From positions 13,934 through 23,183 of the forward strand of contig DCFY01000053.1 of assembly GCA_002315155.1 (NCBI GenBank): a stretch of DNA of 9,250 bases, given 5' to 3'. A model generated the notes under the pieces. The model was given only the letters and a program-made list of their open reading frames with translations, did no database searches and was not told where the DNA came from. Positions 1 through 7,171 of this stretch are shown in pieces. Within the stretch, counting starts at the first letter, position 1; every line of letters starts with the position of its first letter. Position numbers and translations under genes: made by a program. The stretch comes from Megamonas sp. UBA1792. GTDB lineage: Bacteria; Bacillota_C; Negativicutes; Selenomonadales; Selenomonadaceae.

Positions 1-377
1 GCTAAATATTCCTTTATTTCTTCTTCTGTCGGATCTTTAAGTTCCCGCACCATAGCGAGCACATTCATAACAAATCCCGGATTGCAGAAACCACACTGAT
101 CACTGCCTTCCGCCCCCATGAACTGCGCGAATTCCGTTGCTTCTTTTTGCAGCCCTTCAAGCGTAGTGACATGTCGGCCTTCGATTCGCGGAGCAGGCAC
201 AGCACAGGAAAGCATTGGTGTTCCATCGATCCATACCGTGCACAAGCCACAATTTGTCGTTTCACAACCACACTTCACGCTATAACATCCCTTTGATCGC
301 AAAAGATCAAGCAAAACGAGGTCCGGCGCGATATCCCCAATGACTTTCTCACCATTAATCCAGTATTGTATTATCAT
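1..377 (-). CDS. Molybdenum hydroxylase 2Fe-2S subunit (3' end outside window)
   Basis: Small iron-sulfur subunit of a xanthine dehydrogenase/nicotinate dehydrogenase-type molybdenum hydroxylase. It passes electrons from the molybdenum site to the FAD subunit in the cytoplasm. Translated on the minus strand from ATG at 377, it shows the plant-ferredoxin cluster as Cys38, Cys43, Cys46 and Cys58 (motif VKCGCETTNCGLCTV), then the first half of the second cluster as Cys95 and Cys98 (QCGFCNPGF). The visible 125 residues stop just before the CRC pair expected in a family of about 150-170 residues, so the gene is cut by the window edge and is not evidently broken. Its ATG overlaps the TGA of the FAD subunit gene (ATGA), so translation is probably coupled. 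A GGAGG lies a few bases upstream of the ATG. Substrate (purine, xanthine, nicotinate or other) cannot be told from this subunit. Confidence 0.93.
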   Translation of the reverse strand, partial: MIIQYWINGEKVIGDIAPDLVLLDLLRSKGCYSVKCGCETTNCGLCTVWIDGTPMLSCAVPAPRIEGRHVTTLEGLQKEATEFAQFMGAEGSDQCGFCNPGFVMNVLAMVRELKDPTEEEIKEYL

Positions 378-1180
378 TCTCTGTACCTCCCCGCCATGAT
401 CTTCGTAAGTACCCGTGTTATGAGCACTCCGGTCATATCCTTGCGATATGCGGCCGATGCTCGTATATTACTGCCAAAAGCAAAGCTGTCCTGCACACAT
501 GCAGCATACTTTTTAATTGCTTCTGCTGAAAATCCACCAGCAAAAAACTCCTGACCCTCTCTAAAAAGTTCGGCTTTTACCGGACGCGCACCAATTGCAC
601 AATGCACCACCCCATCATCCGTATCCTTTGAAACCGCACAGGTCAGTACGGGAAAATCCGTTGCTGAGAGACGCAGTGATTCATAAGCCACTACCTTCGG
701 TGTTTTTTTTACAATAACCCGGACAATAATGTCCTTATCGTGATTGATCCTGACAAACTCAGCCAGACTGACACGGCCTGCCTTGTAGAGCTCAACCTCC
801 GTATCCAGCACTAAAAAGCATGTCAATACATCAGAAAATCCGAACCGTCCAAACAAGCTGCCACCAATCGTAGCCATATTACGGAACTGTGTTCCAACAA
901 TATGATGAAGACTTTCTTGCAATGCTCCATTTGTAAACTCATCAAGTTCTTTAGACAGTTCAAGGCGTCGTAAGGATACCATACAGCCAATAATAAATTC
1001 ATTCTTTGTTTCTTCGATTTTATCCAGTCCCAGTTTTTCCAAGTCAATGATCGTCCTGCCCACACGCTGCTGTCCAAGGCGCAGCCAGCAGCCACCGCCA
1101 AGGATTGCTGCAGTCTTCTTCTGATTAAGCGTATAGGCTTCTTCCAGACTTTCCGCCTTCACATAGTGCGTAATATTCAT
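374..1180 (-). CDS. Molybdenum hydroxylase FAD-binding subunit
   Basis: Medium subunit (268 aa) of a three-subunit molybdenum hydroxylase. It binds FAD and takes electrons from the 2Fe-2S subunit. The N-terminal half has the family's FAD-binding signatures: a glycine-rich ILGGGCWLRL at about residues 26-35 and GTQFRNMATIGGSL at about 96-109, where the flavin phosphates and ring are held. The C-terminal part (from about residue 160) matches the CO-dehydrogenase-flavoprotein C-terminal type domain. Length is usual for this subunit as a separate polypeptide. The start is supported by GGAGG at 1186-1190, seven bases before the ATG at 1180. It follows the mocA-like gene by 23 bases and overlaps the 2Fe-2S gene by four. 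The family is clear; the substrate is not. Confidence 0.93.
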   Translation of the reverse strand: MNITHYVKAESLEEAYTLNQKKTAAILGGGCWLRLGQQRVGRTIIDLEKLGLDKIEETKNEFIIGCMVSLRRLELSKELDEFTNGALQESLHHIVGTQFRNMATIGGSLFGRFGFSDVLTCFLVLDTEVELYKAGRVSLAEFVRINHDKDIIVRVIVKKTPKVVAYESLRLSATDFPVLTCAVSKDTDDGVVHCAIGARPVKAELFREGQEFFAGGFSAEAIKKYAACVQDSFAFGSNIRASAAYRKDMTGVLITRVLTKIMAGRYRE

Positions 1181-1203
1181 GACAGCCTCCTTATAATTCT
1201 ATT

Positions 1204-1836
1204 TTATATTTTAAAATTCTTGCTTTGAGCTAAAACTAAAAAATTTTCTATATCTTCTATTGTATCAATATCAATGAAATCCTGCTTTTTTCCACAGGAA
1301 ACAAACACAGTCTCATTCCAATGCTGGTGGTAGACCATCCGCCCGCCATGATCATCGCGGAGTCTAAGCAATTCCGGCAAAAAACGCCATGGGAATATGC
1401 ACGGACTTGCTGGTGTGTCTTCCCATACCGGCACAATGATATGCGGTTTTCCAGCGGCAAGCGTCTGCGCAAATGCTGCCAGCAGCTCCTGCACGACTTT
1501 GCGACACAAAAAAGGCTGGTCATCATTAAAAAACATAATGCCATCGATATCATCCGAATTTTTTTGTTTTTTTATCCCGCTGATTCCGGCACAAATTGAC
1601 GTCGCCATGCCATCTGCCGCCAGAGGATTTTTTACGACGACAAACCCATTTTGCCTGGCATAGGTCCCTATTTCTTCCCGATTAGCAACAACTATACGCA
1701 TAGCAAAATCCTCCAGAGCAACAAGATCCAGTCCATAGCTGAAAAGCGGGGCGCCGGCAAAATCCAGCAGCAGCTTGTCCTTTTTTCCCATACGTCGGCT
1801 TAAACCAGCACAAAGCACGATAGCTGCGACTTTCAT
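1204..1836 (-). CDS. mocA: MocA/YgfJ-family molybdenum cofactor nucleotidyltransferase
   Basis: NTP-transferase fold protein of 210 aa, related to MobA and MocA, which attach CMP (MocA) or GMP (MobA) to molybdopterin. In selenium-dependent hydroxylase clusters it is the YgfJ-type accessory protein, presumably making the cytosine dinucleotide form of the cofactor. The N-terminus has the nucleotide-binding loop LCAGLSRRMG (residues 8-17) with a following Lys-rich KKDKLLL. DGMATS at about 75-80 and the metal-binding-type FFNDDQP at about 102-108 follow. The last is NDDQP where many relatives have ADQP. An in-frame TGA four codons upstream of the ATG makes 1836 the only sensible start. No good Shine-Dalgarno sits at the usual distance, so initiation may depend on coupling to upstream translation (see the tiny ORF at 1833-1868). 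CMP specificity is inferred from context. Confidence 0.87.
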   Translation of the reverse strand: MKVAAIVLCAGLSRRMGKKDKLLLDFAGAPLFSYGLDLVALEDFAMRIVVANREEIGTYARQNGFVVVKNPLAADGMATSICAGISGIKKQKNSDDIDGIMFFNDDQPFLCRKVVQELLAAFAQTLAAGKPHIIVPVWEDTPASPCIFPWRFLPELLRLRDDHGGRMVYHQHWNETVFVSCGKKQDFIDIDTIEDIENFLVLAQSKNFKI

Positions 1837-1868
1837 GACTTCAGCATCTCACAATAAACTTTCTCCAT
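1833..1868 (-). CDS. Possible 11-codon coupling ORF between yqeC and mocA
   Basis: A minus-strand ORF encoding MEKVYCEMLKS starts three bases after the yqeC stop. Its TGA overlaps the mocA ATG as ATGA. AGAGG lies about ten bases before its ATG, inside the end of yqeC. mocA lacks a clear ribosome binding site of its own, so this short ORF could carry ribosomes from yqeC to mocA. It could equally be chance in a 35-base spacer. The peptide itself shows no recognisable function. Confidence 0.2.
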   Translation of the reverse strand: MEKVYCEMLKS

Positions 1869-1871
1869 GCC

Positions 1872-2591
1872 TTATCCTCTCCCTATCGCCAGGATACGTT
1901 CACCCATACAGTTTGCAACAGCTTCAGCCTGCTCCAGCTGCTCCGGTGTATTGATCTTATGTAAAACAGGCACAAACCTGCACTGCACAGACTTGCGCAT
2001 CCCCTGCGAACTCTGCAGTACCCTTGCAAAATCATCAGCTGTAATTTTGTCCTGCAGATTTTTCCCTAAAACTGCTGCCGCCAGTTCCGATCGATGACAA
2101 CATTTTCCAAGTGGTTGTCCCCATGCATCGATGCCGGCAACCCCGACAACGAGGTTCTCCTGTGCTGACAGAACTGGCTCATATACTGCCGGAACCTTGA
2201 TCGGCAATCCTCTTGATCCATCTGCCTCAACAAGAACAACGTCAGCGCTCTTTGCCATCGCTTCAAAAAAGTTCTGTGCTGGTGCACTGATTTTTCCTTT
2301 TTCCACAAGAGTTCCCAACACTGCAATCTTTCCTTTTTTCCAGACATTTTGCACACCAGCACCATCTGAATCTGTCAAAAAAAATCCTTCAGGTTCTTGT
2401 ATATGGGTCGACGTTGTCACAATGACATGCTTTCCCCATTGACAAAGCTCCTCTGCAAGCGCAAACATCAGAGTTGTTTTTCCACCAGCACCAACAAAAG
2501 CAATACGCCGATCCGTTATCGAAATATTCAGTGCTTGTATAAATGAGGTCAGCCTTTTCAGCCGGCCCCTGTCAATCTCATAAATATTCAT
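1872..2591 (-). CDS. yqeC: Selenium-dependent hydroxylase accessory protein YqeC
   Basis: A 239-aa cytoplasmic P-loop-type protein of the YqeC family, known from clusters for selenium-dependent molybdenum hydroxylases. Its exact reaction is not established; it is thought to help mature the enzyme or its cofactor. Visible family features are a glycine-rich nucleotide loop FVGAGGKTTLM (about residues 32-42), VTTSTHI shortly after, and a central VEADGSRGLPIKVPAVYEPVL segment, all in the usual order. Length is normal. Its ATG overlaps the stop of the DUF3343 gene (ATGA at 2588-2591), so the two are translationally coupled. The mocA-like gene follows after a 35-base spacer. Assignment to the family is firm; the molecular role is inferred from context. 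Confidence 0.9.
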   Translation of the reverse strand: MNIYEIDRGRLKRLTSFIQALNISITDRRIAFVGAGGKTTLMFALAEELCQWGKHVIVTTSTHIQEPEGFFLTDSDGAGVQNVWKKGKIAVLGTLVEKGKISAPAQNFFEAMAKSADVVLVEADGSRGLPIKVPAVYEPVLSAQENLVVGVAGIDAWGQPLGKCCHRSELAAAVLGKNLQDKITADDFARVLQSSQGMRKSVQCRFVPVLHKINTPEQLEQAEAVANCMGERILAIGRG

Positions 2592-2824
2592 ATGTATACC
2601 TCATAGATGCCATCCACTACAAGCTGATTTTCCTGTAAAAATGCTGCAACTCCAGACCGCTGCTCCAACTCTGTACAAAAGGCCAGGCCGCAGCCTGCCG
2701 TAATTTCCCGTGGAACCGGAATAAGTCGTCCTGGAAATCCGACAGCATTCGCTGCCCGTTCCAGCTTCATCGCTGCAACAGTTGTTGCAAAAGCCAAAAC
2801 CAGTTTTTTCTTTTTAACTCGCAT
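2588..2824 (-). CDS. DUF3343 small protein, putative Se/S carrier
   Basis: A 78-aa protein of the DUF3343 type, which recurs beside cysteine desulfurase-like and selenium genes and has been proposed to carry sulfur or selenium. A basic N-terminus (MRVKKKK) leads into a small alpha/beta fold. The conserved part is PVPREITAGCGLAFC (about residues 36-50), with Cys45 in the family position and a second Cys50 close by that could relay a persulfide or perselenide. The gene begins two bases after the desulfurase-like gene stops and ends in an ATGA overlap with yqeC. The carrier role is inference from neighbours and the cysteines; no enzymatic motif is visible. Confidence 0.83.
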   Translation of the reverse strand: MRVKKKKLVLAFATTVAAMKLERAANAVGFPGRLIPVPREITAGCGLAFCTELEQRSGVAAFLQENQLVVDGIYEVYI

Positions 2825-2826
2825 AT

Positions 2827-3963
2827 TTAATCCTCCGCTAATTCACGTACCGCCTGCACCGCTTGATCCACTTCATTTTTCGTGTTTAAATGAGAAAAAC
2901 TGAAGCGGACCATTCCCTGCTGTACCGTTCCAAATGCTTCATGTACAAGCGGTGCACAGTGACCACCAGAGCGCGTACATATCGCATAGTCCTGACTCAG
3001 CACATCACTCACACGCCCGGAGTCTTCCGCGCCGATATTCAGGCTTACAATTGCTGCACGGTTAAAAGATGAAAAATCGCCATAAACTTTTACCTGTGAC
3101 ACATCACATATCCCTTTATAAAAACGCTGCATCAACTGATTCTGTTGTAAACAGATTATTTCCTGTCCTTTTTCTTTTATGTAAAGAAGACCTGCCCTCA
3201 AGCCAGCAAGACCATGTGCATTCAGCGTTCCGGCTTCAAGCTGTGCCGGCATAACCCTGGGCTGTATCTTGGAAAATGTCTGGATACCACTGCCACCTGA
3301 TTTCCATGTACGAATATCGAGCCCCGATCGTATACAAAGTCCTCCCGTTCCCTGCGGGCCCAGTAAACTTTTATGTCCTGTGAAACAAACCACATCAATT
3401 GCACTTTTCTCCATATCGATGGGAAAAACGCCCGCTGTCTGCGAAGCATCAAGAATAAAAAGTATTCCATTTTTTTTACATATTTCTCCAATGCGATCAA
3501 TATCCATTAAATTTCCCGTTACATTCGATGCATGCGTACAGACAATACCACGTGTGTTTTTGCAAACAGCTGCCTCCATCGCCTCATAATCAATTTTGCC
3601 GACAGCATCCACTGGCAGAATCGTAAGTCTTGCACCACGTGCTTCCATTTCATAAAGCGGCCGCAGCACAGAATTATGCTCTAATGCAGTCGTTATAATA
3701 TGGTCCTCTGCTGTAAAAATTCCTTTTATCACAAGATTAAGTGCCTCCGTAGAGTTGGCTGTAAAAACGACCTGCTCCGCCTGTGGACAGTGAAAAAGCG
3801 CAGCAATAAGCAGCCGCGTCTCATAAATGATACGGGTCGCTCCCAGTGAAGCATCATATGCGCCGCGGCTGCTATTTCCCATCGTCCTTATTGCATCATA
3901 AACAGCTTGTGCGACACTGTCCGGCCTTAGCAGAGATGTAGCCGCACTGTCGAGATAGATCAT
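2827..3963 (-). CDS. Class-V aminotransferase, cysteine desulfurase/selenocysteine lyase-like
   Basis: PLP enzyme of 378 aa in the CsdB/SufS-like class-V aminotransferase family. Such enzymes release sulfur from cysteine or selenium from selenocysteine as a Cys-bound persulfide or perselenide. In this operon it probably feeds selenium or sulfur to SelD, YedF and the cofactor. Key residues from the chosen start are His96 (LEHNSV, stacks on PLP), Asp172 and Gln175 (LDASQTAG), the PLP Schiff-base Lys198 in TGHKSLLGPQG, and the catalytic Cys336 in TRSGGHCAP. I place the start at the ATG at 3963, because MIYLDSAAT is the normal N-terminus of the family and AAAGGAAAA lies just upstream. The frame stays open 19 codons further, but that stretch overlaps yqeB. 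The stop of yqeB and this ATG overlap as TAATG. Confidence 0.92.
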   Translation of the reverse strand: MIYLDSAATSLLRPDSVAQAVYDAIRTMGNSSRGAYDASLGATRIIYETRLLIAALFHCPQAEQVVFTANSTEALNLVIKGIFTAEDHIITTALEHNSVLRPLYEMEARGARLTILPVDAVGKIDYEAMEAAVCKNTRGIVCTHASNVTGNLMDIDRIGEICKKNGILFILDASQTAGVFPIDMEKSAIDVVCFTGHKSLLGPQGTGGLCIRSGLDIRTWKSGGSGIQTFSKIQPRVMPAQLEAGTLNAHGLAGLRAGLLYIKEKGQEIICLQQNQLMQRFYKGICDVSQVKVYGDFSSFNRAAIVSLNIGAEDSGRVSDVLSQDYAICTRSGGHCAPLVHEAFGTVQQGMVRFSFSHLNTKNEVDQAVQAVRELAED

Positions 3964-4787
3964 TAACGCATTTTCCTTTCCCATGCAAGCACAGCTTCCA
4001 AAACCGAACCGGAAATACAACGGGATTTATCCGATATCGTAAAACAATTTTCCTGCTCCTCGCTGCGTGGATCAATATCTGCGATTTTAAGTCCTTCTGT
4101 GACTTCATATCCATTGCGAATGATTCCGCGTAAAATCCCTGTAATATTTGCCCGTACTTCTGTCATTGTTCCGTCTTTGGCAAAAATTTCAGCGATAATC
4201 TCATCTTTTTTAACAACAGAAGAAATCGTTCTTTCATTTTCGATACGTCCCGCTGCCAGTGCATGGATTACGCGTTCTGCACTTACCCCGGCAATTGCAC
4301 CTGGTACACCTGTATCGCGCATTGCCCGACCTTCATAGATCAAACGGCCAAGATTATGACCCCGCATCGTCTCGATAACACAGTGTACATCCCTTCCACC
4401 GCAAAACCCCGGACCAATACCAACGATAAAATCCGCCATTGAAAAATCCGTCCCAATATTTTTTTTTGCCAGGATCGCATCAATAAGTATACGCGGATGA
4501 AATGATTCATTAAGAATACTGCCGTTTTCATCAACCATCAGCGCCACGTCCCCCGCCTTTATAATCTTTTTTGCAGCAGACAAACTCGCGGCCCGACGGC
4601 ACGTTACGCGTTCCACCATTTTTTCACCATCGTAGACCGCCTCAGAAAACGATACCTCGCGGCGAATAGCCGATGGATGTGCTGTCTCAAGTACAAGCAC
4701 AGAATACCCTGCATTATGCAGACGGTGAATTGTTCCTGTTGCAATATCCCCACCGCCGCGAACTACAATAACATTTTTCATTTGCAT
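3963..4787 (-). CDS. yqeB: Selenium-dependent molybdenum cofactor protein YqeB
   Basis: A 274-aa member of the YqeB (EF2563) family, a marker for selenium-dependent molybdenum hydroxylases. It is thought to act in putting the labile selenium on the molybdenum cofactor, though the reaction is not defined. The N-terminus is a Rossmann-like VIVVRGGGDIATG (about residues 6-18), with GIGPGFCGGRDVHCVIET mid-protein and ANITGILRGIIRNGYEV toward the C-terminus. The frame is open to an ATG at 4805 that overlaps the yedF stop (ATGA), which would add six residues. I prefer the ATG at 4787, because AGGAGG (4797-4802) lies nine bases before it and nothing comparable precedes 4805. Family assignment is strong. 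Confidence 0.92.
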   Translation of the reverse strand: MQMKNVIVVRGGGDIATGTIHRLHNAGYSVLVLETAHPSAIRREVSFSEAVYDGEKMVERVTCRRAASLSAAKKIIKAGDVALMVDENGSILNESFHPRILIDAILAKKNIGTDFSMADFIVGIGPGFCGGRDVHCVIETMRGHNLGRLIYEGRAMRDTGVPGAIAGVSAERVIHALAAGRIENERTISSVVKKDEIIAEIFAKDGTMTEVRANITGILRGIIRNGYEVTEGLKIADIDPRSEEQENCFTISDKSRCISGSVLEAVLAWERKMR

Positions 4788-4796
4788 CAAAAGGTG

Positions 4797-4802
4797 CCTC
4801 CT
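4797..4802 (-). promoter_or_regulatory. Ribosome binding site that fixes the yqeB start
   Basis: A perfect AGGAGG on the minus strand ends nine bases before the ATG at 4787. It overlaps the last base of the yedF stop codon. It lies downstream of the alternative ATG at 4805 and so cannot serve it. Confidence 0.75.
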
Positions 4803-5422
4803 CATGGTTTGATGATCTTTACTGCTTGTGTCATACTTTCCACGATCACGTACATATTTGTCACCGAACCAACAGCAAGCTTATCCGTAATACCATAATG
4901 ATTGAGGCATGTACCGCATGTTACAATTTCAACCCCCTGCGCTTCCAAACTCTTTAAATCATCGATTGATTCTGATCCTTCTATCGTAACAAACGCACCA
5001 CGATTATAAAAAACAATCCGCTTTGGTAAAATTTCCGTCTTGGACAAGGCAAAGATAAAGCCTTTCAAAAGCGTCTTTCCCAGACTTTCATCGCCGTCTC
5101 CCATCATGTCACTTGTGATTACAACAAGTGCATTTTCTTTGATACCGTCCGGATAACAGACCGTTTTTTCAGCAGCTGCGTCTGCTGCAGCTGCGACATC
5201 ACCATCGCCAATCGTAAAAATAGCACGAAATTCATTTTCCCCGAGTTTTTCCGAGCGCATTTTATACTTTTTCTGCTGTGCGAGTTTTGTGAGATTCTGT
5301 ACGGCAATCTCATTGTCAACAAACACCATTACAACACCGCTGCCTGTAAGTTTTTCAATTGCTTCCTTCGCCCATATTACCGGTATTGGGCACTGTTGTC
5401 TCCTTGCATCTACAGTTACCAT
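4802..5422 (-). CDS. yedF: Selenium metabolism protein YedF (TusA-DsrE-like fusion)
   Basis: A 206-aa two-domain protein. Residues 1 to about 75 are a TusA/SirA-type sulfur-carrier domain beginning VDARRQQCPIPV, where Cys11 in the CPxP motif is the expected sulfur or selenium carrier. Residues from about 90 to the end form a DsrE/DsrF-like domain (ENALVVITSDMMGDGDESLGKTLL) with a CGTC pair at Cys169 and Cys172. This fusion is characteristic of YedF, found with SelD and thought to handle selenium delivery. I chose the ATG at 5422, which gives the standard MVTVDAR start with GAGAGAAG about ten bases upstream. A TTG at 5458 would add 12 residues without a better binding site. It follows selD after 52 bases and its stop overlaps an in-frame ATG of yqeB. 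Confidence 0.92.
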   Translation of the reverse strand: MVTVDARRQQCPIPVIWAKEAIEKLTGSGVVMVFVDNEIAVQNLTKLAQQKKYKMRSEKLGENEFRAIFTIGDGDVAAAADAAAEKTVCYPDGIKENALVVITSDMMGDGDESLGKTLLKGFIFALSKTEILPKRIVFYNRGAFVTIEGSESIDDLKSLEAQGVEIVTCGTCLNHYGITDKLAVGSVTNMYVIVESMTQAVKIIKP

Positions 5423-5474
5423 CAAATGAACACTTCTCTCTTTTTTTATTTTTACCAATAGCGCCTACTCAGAA

Positions 5475-6506
5475 TCATTTTTCTACAATAATCAACGGCT
5501 GATTTTCTGCTACAACTTCACCAATTATGCCGCATTCCATACCTAGTAACCGGATTGCTGACAATGCCTTCTCTGCATCCTCTGGTGCAACAGCTGCGAG
5601 AAGCCCGCCAGATGTCTGCGGGTCGAAAAGAATTTCCTCCATGGCAAACGGTACATTATCAAAACGAACCTTATCACCAACAAAATTACGATTTCTCTGC
5701 CCCGCCCCCGTTATGAGGAAATCATCCGCATAGGCATACGCCTCTTCAATATAAGGGATATTTTCATAATGAAGCACTGCAGCAGCCTTCGTACCAAGCA
5801 TCTCGGTAAGATGTCCGAGCAAACCAAAGCCTGTAATATCTGTACAAGCATGCACAGCAACATCATGTAAAGCCTCAGCTGCATACTTGTTAAGCATCGT
5901 CATGGACTTTATCGCCTGAGCCATTGCCATTTTCGACGCTTTATTAACACGATCCGCTGTTGTAATGATACCTATGCCAAGCGGTTTCGTCAGAATAAGC
6001 TTATCTCCTGCATGGCAGGCATTGTTTTTCAGCACCTTATCCGGATGGATTATCCCTGTTACACTCAATCCATACTTAACACCATCATCAGCAATTGAAT
6101 GCCCTCCCGTGAGTACCCCGCCTGCCTCAGACACCTTATTATTTCCGCCAAGCAAAATCTCCCCCAGAATAGTAAGATCCATCTTTTCCGGAAAACATAC
6201 GATATTGAGCGCCGTCTTCACTTCACCACCCATCGCATAAATATCACTGAGCGCATTGGCAGCTGCAATCTGCCCAAATGTATACGGGTCCTTGACCATG
6301 GGCGGAAAAAAATCAAGGGTTTGCACAATCGCCAAATCCTCTGTGAGTCGATATACGGCTGCATCATCACTTGATGAAAAGCCAACGAGCAGATTATCAT
6401 CGTGCCCCTGTGGTATTTTCTCCAGCACACGGCGCAATGTTCCTGCTCCAAGCTTTGCCGAGCAACCGCCGCTCTGGCAAAAAACAATATTTTTTTCATC
6501 TTTCAT
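5475..6506 (-). CDS. selD: Selenide, water dikinase (selenophosphate synthetase), Cys form
   Basis: SelD makes selenophosphate from selenide and ATP, the activated selenium donor for selenoprotein synthesis, selenouridine in tRNA, or the labile selenium of molybdenum hydroxylases. This 343-aa protein has the N-terminal active site [11 protein letters not shown], with Cys15 in the catalytic position (selenocysteine in some relatives) and Lys18. The AIRS-type ATP/metal site includes SSSDDAAVY (Asp47 and Asp48). [32 protein letters not shown] and the C-terminal DPQTSGGLL are all typical. I place the start at the ATG at 6506, with AGGTG nine bases upstream. A GTG at 6518 would add four residues. 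It is the first gene of the operon, with a predicted leader of only about 16 bases, so there is no room for a riboswitch. No selA or selB is visible here. Confidence 0.95.
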   Translation of the reverse strand: MKDEKNIVFCQSGGCSAKLGAGTLRRVLEKIPQGHDDNLLVGFSSSDDAAVYRLTEDLAIVQTLDFFPPMVKDPYTFGQIAAANALSDIYAMGGEVKTALNIVCFPEKMDLTILGEILLGGNNKVSEAGGVLTGGHSIADDGVKYGLSVTGIIHPDKVLKNNACHAGDKLILTKPLGIGIITTADRVNKASKMAMAQAIKSMTMLNKYAAEALHDVAVHACTDITGFGLLGHLTEMLGTKAAAVLHYENIPYIEEAYAYADDFLITGAGQRNRNFVGDKVRFDNVPFAMEEILFDPQTSGGLLAAVAPEDAEKALSAIRLLGMECGIIGEVVAENQPLIIVEK

Positions 6507-6528
6507 GCCATCACGCACCTTTGTTTTT

Positions 6529-6557
6529 ATTATACTATACTTTTACGATCAATGAAT
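6529..6557 (-). promoter_or_regulatory. Putative sigma-70-type promoter for the selD operon
   Basis: On the minus strand a perfect TATAAT (6529-6534) is preceded at a 17-base spacing by a weak TTCATT (6552-6557). Transcription would begin near 6522, about 16 bases before the selD ATG. The -10 and spacing are convincing; the -35 is poor, which could mean activator dependence. Confidence 0.5.
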
Positions 6558-6593
6558 AGAATTTCATACAACTAAATCCTTCTGAACTTCAAC

Positions 6594-6618
6594 TTGTTTT
6601 CCATTTTATTGAAAACAA
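6594..6618. repeat. AT-rich perfect inverted repeat between divergent promoters
   Basis: TTGTTTTC at 6594-6601 and its exact complement GAAAACAA at 6611-6618 flank a nine-base centre. The element lies between the selD promoter and the rightward RNA promoter, where a regulator could bind. It is too AT-rich and lacks the GC stem of a good terminator. A matching TTGAAAA occurs at 6609-6615 and again at 6625-6631. Function unknown. Confidence 0.4.
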
Positions 6619-6646
6619 AATATTTTGAAAAGTAGTAGTCAGAATG

Positions 6647-6675
6647 TTGCAATTTAGCCAATCGCATGTTATAAT
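6647..6675 (+). promoter_or_regulatory. Strong sigma-70-type promoter for the noncoding RNA
   Basis: TTGCAA (6647-6652), a 17-base spacer and a perfect TATAAT (6670-6675) form a near-consensus housekeeping promoter. It predicts a start near 6682. No protein-coding gene follows on this strand before a strong terminator, which supports a dedicated RNA gene. Confidence 0.8.
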
Positions 6676-7171
6676 GAGCATGTAAAGAGGAGATAGATAA
6701 ACATCTCATCAGAGCTGTAAATGCAGTAGTTGAAACAGCAACGAAAAAGTGTTTGTCAGCCGGGCATTGGGGCTCTCTTCTAAGTCCTACCTGAAAGGAT
6801 GTGGGGAGTTATTGATGACAGACGTAAGCATTCTTTGTTGGACTTGACTCGCAAGTGTATAGATGAAGATGAATTCCATCAGGTTGAACAAGACGTAATG
6901 GTGGTCCAGGCCGCTATGCGTACTTAAAACCGTACGGAAGCACAACCGACACAACGTCAGGAACAACAACAGAATCGCACATCGATGAACCGCTTTACAT
7001 GTACCACGTATTGCAATACAAACCAATTGACCACAAGCATCTAGTAGATAGCGCAATCCCGCGCGGAAAGTAGGTTTATGTTTTACGAAGCCCGGGACAT
7101 TGAACGATGGAATTTGAATGTGTACGAATGTGTTATGCATCATAAATGGTTAGTCTGGCCATGGGAATAAA

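Noticed and set aside
5423..5474. A regulatory element or extra gene in the 52-base selD-yedF spacer
   Set aside because: It contains only an A-rich stretch and the yedF ribosome binding site; no hairpin worth reporting.
6820..6898. Direct repeat AGACGTAA at 6820-6827 and 6891-6898
   Set aside because: Two eight-base copies with different flanks, both in the structured RNA; too short and too few to call a repeat element.
6799..6927. A 42-codon plus-strand frame (begins MWGVIDDRRKHSLLDL) inside the RNA
   Set aside because: The composition looks plausible for a protein, but AAGG abuts the ATG with no spacing, the start lies in a predicted stem, and the frame ends at a TAA with no further coding sequence. 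Conservation analysis could revive it.
7008..7019. Perfect 12-bp palindrome GTATTGCAATAC as a protein-binding operator
   Set aside because: It sits within the RNA gene far from either promoter and is more simply part of an RNA stem or chance.
6787..7143. A 118-codon minus-strand open frame across the ncRNA region
   Set aside because: It has no ribosome binding site or promoter on that strand, its product is low in charged residues and resembles no family I know, and it lies antisense to a region with its own promoter, terminator and RNA structure. I read it as a chance frame.
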